From Pyrrhosoma nymphula (lineage: Eukaryota; Arthropoda; Insecta; Odonata; Coenagrionidae): a stretch of DNA of 64,000 bases. The translations under genes were made by a program, and so were the position numbers. Shown here one piece after another: positions 51,101 through 60,100 of this stretch. The notes under the pieces are model-generated. The model had not been told where the DNA came from. It saw only the letters and a program-made list of their open reading frames with translations, and made no database searches. The DNA is taken from positions 32,171,614-32,235,613 of the forward strand of contig OY754334.1 of the NCBI GenBank assembly GCA_963573305.1, written 5' to 3'. Positions within the stretch are counted from its first letter, which is position 1. The number at the start of each line of letters is the position of its first letter.

Positions 51101-54100
51101 TGGTGGAGGGGAGAGCGAGAGGCAGGCCAAGGACACTTAGCCGTTCGCTGGACCGCCGAAAGCGCTCGGCGCAAAGGGCGAAAAGCACCGGGCATCCTCT
51201 TTGCTCTACACTACAACAATACTTGTATTAAACTTACGTGCTTGAGAAGTATCCAAATTGAAAGATAAAGGATGCAGCTAGACTTATATCAAGCTCATTT
51301 TCGTACCACTTCTCATAGTAGAGGAACATTTCCACGAAATAATCGATTTTAGGCAAGTTTTCTATGATAGCGCTTCCTGTCGGCAGATTTCTGAACCTAT
51401 TGGCCTTGGTGGCTCCGTAGACTCGACTCCACTTTCGTAAAAATACTCGAAGTACTCGAGTCGAGTACCAGCTACTCGACGACTTGAATTTTCAAGTACT
51501 CGCACACCCCTAATATTTATAAATTGAAATATGTACTTACAATAAAATGAAAAATGTTTAGACCACTACAAATGAGTGATGTTGTCTCAGGGCAGATGTG
51601 AAGGAACTTGTTCCACATGAAAAAAAGAATTCTTGCAGTTTTTCACTTTGTCTTAACTATGATGTAAATGCATTAAAAACGGTCGAATAAAAACTGATTT
51701 TTAAAAAGTGGAAAGCTGCAAGAATTCTTTCATTCATGATGCTTAAAGCATTAATACACAGATTGTTCCCATGTCATACACATGTAACACAATTAGGAAA
51801 CAGGTGGCAATAATAATATAGGTGAGCATCATATCCAATTTTAAAGTAATGACCATAGACCATAGTAATATATTTTAAGCATTAAACTTACATCTGTTCC
51901 ATAAATCAAAGATTGAGGAGTAACACAATGGCATGTAATGATATATGAAGTTGAACTATGGCTGGGAAATACCCTCATCTCCCTTGATTCATCTTTAACA
52001 GAAATTCCTGGGACCTGAAAAATTAATCTTTGATAAAATTATTATATTTTCATGCACAGGGCATAGATACACAGACCAAATAAATTAAGCTAGAAAACAT
52101 TTTGAATAAAGAAAATAAATTTATCACAAAACACTCAGTGTCTGTCCTAAAGCTAAGTCTTCTGTATGAGAATTTGATCAAGCACATTCAGTTTCTTTGG
52201 AATTTGAAAAATCTTTAGTTTTTAAGATGAACTTAGTCCAAGTGCATCTGGTTGGAGGACTTTAATCAGATCTAAAACTTATACAAAACAAAGTGTAAAT
52301 TAATATATCATGTTAATTTCAATAAGAGATTATTATTATTTCGAATAGCCATATTCTTTCATGGAGCCTCAATGGCTAAATAATTGCTTGCTCACACAAA
52401 ACTATGTTAGGAATCCATCAATATGTGTTTACATGTCATATCAAAGACAAACTCACCACATGTAACTGTATTTTCCCAGACTGAAGAAGGGCACTAGCAT
52501 ATTTTCCACCAAGCTTCAGACTTTGTACATTACCCATGTATTCTTGGGTTCCAATGGCAGTAAAATTCATTTGTTGCTGATCATTTTCAACAGAAAAATC
52601 TTTTATTTCTTCAGCTAATACATAAAACCAGGCTTGGTTATTCATCCCAGCAGCCAGGTGAAGAGAACTAACAGCTACAAAGCTTGGTTCCACATCAATT
52701 GTAATACTTTCAGAGATAATGTCCTAATGTGAAAGAGAATAACCAAATAGGTAAATGAAGACTGACAAAGTAAAAATAGTTTTTATGACTAGCCAAGGAT
52801 TAGATATGATAGGTACCACCATTATATAATAGCTAAAACTAAACCAAGGCCCCTTCAGAACCTTACCTCTTTTACACGTGGAAACTTCTTAAGTCACACA
52901 ATGGAGTATTCTCAGCCATATAGAGACAATTCCCAAAGAAGGATTTTGATAACACATCTGATACACATTAATTTATCAGGTATTCTACCAGCTGAAAGGT
53001 AGATTTTTTGAAGAAATCATATCCTGATTTCCTCATTAATGTGTCATCTTTTCACTTCCATTTACATGTATAGCCCACCATCTAGTCCCTCATAAATTCC
53101 TCAGACCTTCGACCCCTCCTTAAGTCATCCAAAATTCCCATCCTCTTCCTCCTTCTTCCTAACTGATCAAATGCTGTCCTTTTGGTCAACCTATTCAAGC
53201 CATCCCCCATCTCTTACACATCCTCCATCCACCTTCACTGCCTTCTCTGGATCTCCAACATCCTTCACTCTCCCATCATATCCAGCATTTCCTCATTTGC
53301 CTTCATCACTTTCCAGCTCACCATCTCCATTCTTCTCCACACCCACATCTCAAATGTCTCTAGATTATGAATATTGTCTTTCTATAGTGACCAAGCTTCC
53401 ATCCAACCACAATCCATTTTAGTGTTTTCATTATCTTTTCTTTATGTTTCTGCTCAGGGCCTACCTCTAGAGATGGGCACAGCATTGGTTACACCACACA
53501 GCTGGCCATGCAGGGCACGCCGCTGCTGCCAGTCATTTTAACAGCAGGGGCTCGGTGTGGATTTAGGTATTTAGTCCAACAACTGAATAAGTACTGACCA
53601 AATCAATTTCAGCAAATTATCCAATCAGATGCATTTTAAATTGATTTCCCAAGCCATGTAAGTTTATCTCGTCATCTTTTCCTTTTCTTTCCCCTACCCC
53701 TTCCTGTGTGACTAGCGGAGCTGGAAAGCTGATTGGTGTGACTGGCATGGGTTTTACAGCTCTAGATTACTAATGCTAATGGTTATAGAGAGATTCAGTG
53801 GTTTCAACAAGTTATATCTTGCACCAGTTATGGGAGAGTTTAAGTGATATTTTCAGTCAACAGCAGTGTTTTTTCGTGTGTGTCATACCGGAAAGCGTCA
53901 GCATGATTTTGAGTCACCTTTGGAAGATGTCAAAGAACACATTTCAATGTACACACTCGAACCATTGTACAGCTCACATAAAACAAGCTTCCTGTGGCAC
54001 TACTTTGGGAAGCATTCCATGGAAAGGGACAAAGGTGCTCGTCGCTGCATATGCAGAGACCATTACTTTTGCAATTTGTGTTCACTGAAACTTCAACAAA

Positions 54101-57100
54101 AGGCACTGGAGGAAAGACACAACAATCTCGACGATCCAGAGAGCTTCTGTATGCTCACAAAGTAAGTATCACTTATCATCTTTCTAACTTTTTGTTACCG
54201 CATTCATATCTTTACTTTACATTTAAAATCAAAGCTGTTTAGATTTTTGTCTTTACTTCCTTGGTTCCGCAGTCCATTCATGCATTGTTTTGGCATTTCT
54301 GTTACAGGTGCATCAAAAAATGAAAGCCTATCCTCTTAGTGCCAGCTCTAACAACCTCAGTGGTCACTTAAACAATGTCCATCTCATCACTGCAGGAAAC
54401 ACCGCTGTCATCAGGCCTGGTCATACACTGGAAGCTTATTTCGGCAAGTGCACAAAGAAAGACACCCTGCCTGTCTCTGACAGCAAATGCCATTGGGTGC
54501 TGGCACGGTATACTGTGTTGCGGATGTGCCATGCTACCCTTCAATATGGTGCAAAATGATGCAACAGATGAATTCATGATGGTAAATGAAGTGTGTTCTA
54601 CAATCACAGTGATGAAAATTTGTCCTCGTTGCACGATTGTTAAAGTGGGAACCATTTTCTTCTTCAGAAGTAAAATTTCATCAACCTTGAGGAGTCCGTG
54701 CCCTCACCCTTTACTGTCTCTAAAGCTGCTCTTTACGACGTATACAGTGTCAGGTTTGATCATGTAAAAAGGGAGGTGGCAGTGTGTTCTTCCTTCAGTA
54801 GCATCGTATTAGATGGATGGCAGGACTAGCAATGAAAAAATAGCTTTTTTGACTTCTCTTACCATTCTCTCTCAGGTTAGTAAGCCTCATTTATCGAAGG
54901 TACAATCCTATGCAAATATGTATTAGCAAAATAAATTTGATGCCAATTTTGCAAATATGTATTAGCAAAATAAATTTGATGCGAATTTTGCAAATTGTGA
55001 AGTATCAGTGATTCATGCAAGTGCCTACATACTCCCTCAGTTTCTCATCCTCTCCCATTTTTTCCAGTCATATGGGTGGGGTGCCTTGCTCTCCTATTTT
55101 TCAGTGCTATTCGTCTTTATTTATTTTAAATATGTATGTATTTTTATTCCCACTTTCTTTCCAGATGAGTTTGAACTTTAAAATAAGTAAGATGTCCAAC
55201 AGGATCACAGGGCAGACATCATTGGACTTTACAACTTAGAGGAGAAAGAGGTGACATATGTGTCTGATGCTCGGGCCAACATGAAAGCAGCCATCAGAGA
55301 GATGGGCGAGGTCCATCACCTGAGAGTGGGCTATGGCGTACACAACCTGGTGGCCCAGGAAGTTCCATAGAAAGGCAGGCTTTGGCTCAACAAAATAATT
55401 TGAGGCTGGATGCCATGGTGGAGATGGACACCTTCCTGTACACTGACGAAGATGATCCACTTCCTGTGATGAGTAGCTACTCCAGGATGTGGGGTTTAAT
55501 GCTGAAATCAAGCTTGAGTCAACTATAACACCTAATACTGCCAAGCTTCCTGTCTCCAATGGATGGCTCACACTTCTCGTCACACTGGAAAACATTAAAA
55601 AGAATAAGGTAAATAATTTTGACCTAATTTGATAATGTTCAAGTCATGCACACGGCCCCGCTCTATTTGACAGTTAGGCAATGTGACTGGCAGGAGGTGA
55701 CGTCAAGGCAACAGGGATAGGCACTACGTCAACTTCACACCACTCCCAAAGGCGAGGCATGGCTCTGCTAGTGGCTTCCTGCACGGTGTGTTGCCTACAT
55801 TTGAAAACACCAGGGGCCTTGGCTTTGGTCTGCATGGGCAATGCTTGATTATTCAATGCATTCTGAATCTATAATTTATAAACTAGATTTCACTTTACTT
55901 CATTGCAGGAACCAATCAATACCGTCCTCTCTTCCATGGGCCATGAAGAGCTTAAGTTGATGCAAACAGACCACAACACAATGAAGTATCTCACCACCTT
56001 TTTGTCATCATTCTGGTGGGCTGTCGAAATCCTCAGCGCTGAAAAGTCTTGCACAATCAACTTTGTGATGCTTTTCAGGTAATCCCACTAACGGTGTGCA
56101 AAGTTTTGCCACAAGAATACTCAACGCACAGAGTCCCGGGTGCAAAATTTCAAATGCCTAAGCCACCAGCAGTACAAATTACTATACCATAAAAGTCAAT
56201 GATACATCATTATTTAAATCTTGACCCCATTAACTTGGCCTTGTTACACAACAAACACTGTTCACTGACATATAAAGATGTGAAAATCTAAATCAAATAT
56301 TGGAAGTACAATAAATCAAATAATGGAAATACAATAAATCAAATATTGGAAGTACAATATTCTCTAATGAAGTTCATTAATGAATAAGATGTGTATTGTT
56401 TGGATACTAGATTTACCAGGCATACTTCTAGAGAGACCATTATTTTGATCATAGAAGATATACTCAACATCCAGCCGGATATATCTTGAATTAATATTCA
56501 TAAGCGCTTCGTATAGTAGCCTACCACTCTATGCTTTCCATCGTATGGCATATGGTAGTTGGCGGTGCTCACATAGCAATCCTCAGCAAACCTGGTCATA
56601 CGGAGCAAGCGAAGGGGATCTCATATCGTAGAGATTACCCACGGCCTAGACTTTCAATAGAGTAAATGGCACAATGCACTGCCATCTACTGAATGCCACA
56701 TAAAAAATAATTCACTCTGGGCAAAAAATAACCTAAATGAAGAGGATACTTATGATTCTACAATGCAGCATGGATAAGCGCAGCTTACCCCCATTGCATG
56801 CCACTGGGACAAGTACAAGGCTAAGCATGAAACAAATACATATAAGTACCGAGGGTAAAATTAACATGGCCAATTTTCCCATAGTTCAATTAGGTAACCT
56901 GGAACAGATTCATTGCAGCATTGGATGAAGCACTTGGAGCATTGAATGGTATGAGAAGAAAAGACACCAAAAATACCACCATGTTCCAGTGTCCCAGATA
57001 TAAAAATGCACAAAAAAATTGCAAGGGATGGAGAGCTACATATTGTTGCAACCACATTCATCAAAGGGATGGTAACCTATCTATAGATATGTTTCCCTCC

Positions 57101-60100
57101 TTACCTTAGTTGGTCCAAAAATAGTAACTTCACGTATGTTGGTGAGCAATGCAAGTCGTCCGCCATTTGAATTACAAATCCCATACACACATGGCAGACT
57201 CGATAGATAGACAAGAAGGGAAGATGAGTTTTGAGAACCAGCCACCACAGCCAATAACTGACCATCACTACTCCAATTCATTCTTCCAACTTTTACTTCC
57301 TCTTTCCTGGAACGTCCCATTCTTCCCATTTTCTGCTTGATTAAAAGTTCATCCACTTCTTCCCCCTCTGCAACATCCTCACTGCCAGCAAAAATTGTGA
57401 TTACAGAGGGGGCTTCATGTAGGTTGCGCATTTCATGGCATTTGACACTGGAAACCAAAAGTAACTTGTTTCATTTCAACATAGGAAATAATTTTCAAGT
57501 ATTTGCCAGGCAGTAAACTTTTCATAATCTGTTCACTTCCAAATTCATAGATAGTTGTCAAGTGGTAGACTGTAGTAATTGAGGGAGTTGCATGAAGTGC
57601 ATTGAAGCCCTTATTTAAGTAAGAGGAAGATATATATCAAATTTTAATACCCTTGATAATGACAGTGTAATAGTCAAAACCCTGGGTCGGAAGAAAAAAA
57701 ACTGTCTGTGGAATATTAGAAAGTGAAACTATTTCCTAACTACAAGAAGCATATATATGAATGATTTGCACCCTAAAAATCAGAAAACATTAGCTTCATT
57801 TAATAACTATATTTAAGTAAAAAATAAATCATAATAATAATTGAAATAAATGTAATGGAAGAGCCACCCATGTCAGATACAATATGAAAGGGTAAAAGAA
57901 TATGAATGGTAGTCCATGCAGTGCCTTTTCCTCAGTGAGGCGGCTGCGAAACAGCATCTAAACCTAGGAGGGCAGCTTATTAAGTGATGGTTTCACATCA
58001 TGTAAAATACGCTATTGAAGAGGCAATGGGAAACCGCCTAAAATTAAATTATAATGGAGACAAATCAAAGAGAACTGAACCCTGTTAACTTAGAGACTTG
58101 GGCCACTAGGGCAGGTGTCATGCTCAACAGAGGTAGGAGCAATATCACTACAATCATTACTGCATGAAATGCTTTCCAAGCAGCAGAAAAGAATGAAGAA
58201 TATACAAAAGTCCCAGCAGTTGGGGGTGTTATAGACAGGGCTGTCCATGGATCAACCATTATTTGGTAGAATACATAAGGCAATGAAAAATGATGAATAG
58301 ACAATGAGAACAAAGGGACTCAAGGGTCCATATCGCCATGGTGTCCGACTTCACAATTATTAACCAAATTTGATTAAAAATGGAGATTCCCTGGGATGTA
58401 ATTAAACATTCTAAAAAATACTATTGGAAGCACCTTAGTATTCTGTTTATAAAGTTATTGAATATTGCAGGCTAAATTCCTTTTTTTATTAATTTGTAAT
58501 TTGTGGCCCGACTTTTATGCACGTTTGTTGACTACTAGGTTGGCATTTCTATGTCATATGAATGCATGGGTGCCCATACACGAGGGCAGGGGTAAGCAGA
58601 GCCCCCCCCCCCCCCCCCAAGTCCATAGGTCGATTTCTAATAAAGCAAATACATTAGATTTTATACAGCAAACTTTCAGTTTATTTTTGTTTTTTCAGGA
58701 TTAAATTAATATTTTAGTAGCAAATTTAGAAAATTGTCATTTACCTCAGATGTTCCAAAAATGTATTCCTGAGACCTCAAATTTACTAAAATTTCCAGGA
58801 GAGGGCTCCTCGGACCCCCCTCCTTAAGCCTATCTATGTCTAGGCCCCCCTTGGAAAATATTGTATGGGCACCCATGTGTGAATGTGACCAAAGGAACAA
58901 TAAATGCACTATTATTATAACTAACAGAATCGAACTGGCACTGTATACTACTGAAACAACTACAGCGACTTCAATAAAAAATGGCCAGAGACAGCAAGGC
59001 ACAGTGACACACATAGCGCTTTGTTTAAAATACATAAACTTTGATAATAACTAATTTAGTATGTGAGGGGCTCAAGTGTAGGCTGAACTTCTCAGATAGG
59101 TGGTTGACAATTACAAGATGATGGACCCAAAAGGCAAGATAAGAAAGTTCAAACTTGAAAGTGCCAAGAATTCTAAGTAGTTTACCACAGTAACTACCAC
59201 ATATAAATATGTAGTTGTATAATTCATTCACTCGCCATGTCACATAGATAGGAGATCAATTATATAACAGCGGAACAATAGGTGGCACATAATACATTAA
59301 AATACAAGCCAATCAGTTACAAAGACATTTAACTCTGTAATTTTTATTAAATAAATAATAAAACCCAGCCACAAGATTCAAGTACCGTGTGTGTCTGAAT
59401 ATAAGCACCCCATTTAACATCAAATATTGCCTGTAAAAAGTGGGGGGGGGCTATTTTCAAGCATGACGAAAGGAAACCACTCAGAAATTCTGTGGTCAAT
59501 GACCCAAAATGGCAGAGAAAATGTTACTCTTTACTTATACATATATGCAGTAGAAGTCCGTCATTACAAATGTGGTACAGTAAAACCTCTACTTAACAAA
59601 ATTCAAGGGACCAATAATTTTCCAGCTCGTTCATCGGGAGTTCGGTTGTCGGAAGTGTTTTGCACGTTGCATCACGCCAGAGGCAACGTAAACAATCCAC
59701 TTCTTGTACCTTGAATTTCAGGGAATGTGGTTTGCAGAACTCAATTAAAAGTAAAATTTCCACAGGGGATCGTATACTTTTATCCTTACTACTCCCACGC
59801 CTTATACAAAACCGTTGAATAACAATGAGCAGGTCTTTCAGCAAGTCCTGCTAAGTATACCATATTTACTGTGATTTCTAAAGGCCAGTTTATGAATGGT
59901 ATGAACGTCAAACTTTAACCGTGAATTGTTTTTGCGTTAACGCAATCCTGTTACGATCGCCATCAACTGGAATGTGCCTTGGTAACCTTTGGTCGCCTTC
60001 ATTCATCTTTGCTTGGATGCAGATGTTTACATGTAGCCGAGTGCCAACATCTGTTGATTTGTTTACTATCTACAAAAGAGCGAGAACATGGACGAGTACG

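Larger units (their letters stand above)
45973..51512. mobile_element. hAT-type element, 5.5 kb, with nested insertions
   Basis: Ends TAAGGATGTGTGAGTA (left) and TAGGGGTGTGCGAGTA (read from the right), followed inward by related ctcaagt/tcgagtcg blocks. An exact 8-bp duplication ATATTTAT lies outside both ends (45965-45972 and 51513-51520). Eight-base duplications and (C/T)AGGGGTGTGC-like ends are typical of hAT. No transposase is recognisable. The interior holds a repeat with a solo LTR (46410-47800), a pogo/Tigger-type element (48762-50867) and GC-richer tracts (48340-48760, 50870-51200) of unknown origin. Confidence 0.85.
43142..51891 (-). other. WDR19 intron w5-w6
   Basis: 8.75-kb intron. 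It contains a dispersed repeat (43620-43935), a tRNA-derived SINE (44060-44283) and a hAT-type element (45973-51512) with nested insertions. 44.3-45.9 kb has nothing firm; one plus-strand stretch near 45080-45180 (LDLAAIHAAVTDRATSAW) is faintly transposase-like. Confidence 0.8.
52724..57104 (-). other. WDR19 intron w3-w4
   Basis: 4.4-kb intron with a LINE 3' fragment (53040-53425), a BED/hAT transposase relic (53860-56085) and one copy of a dispersed repeat (56845-56967). The interval 56.1-56.8 kb shows nothing recognisable. Confidence 0.8.

Noticed and set aside
50986..51268. Arg-rich plus-strand frames
   Set aside because: They come from a GA-rich, GC-richer tract inside the hAT-type element, with open frames on both strands; composition alone explains them.
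53171..53422. Ser/Pro-rich plus-strand protein
   Set aside because: It is the antisense of a LINE C-terminal fragment on the minus strand.
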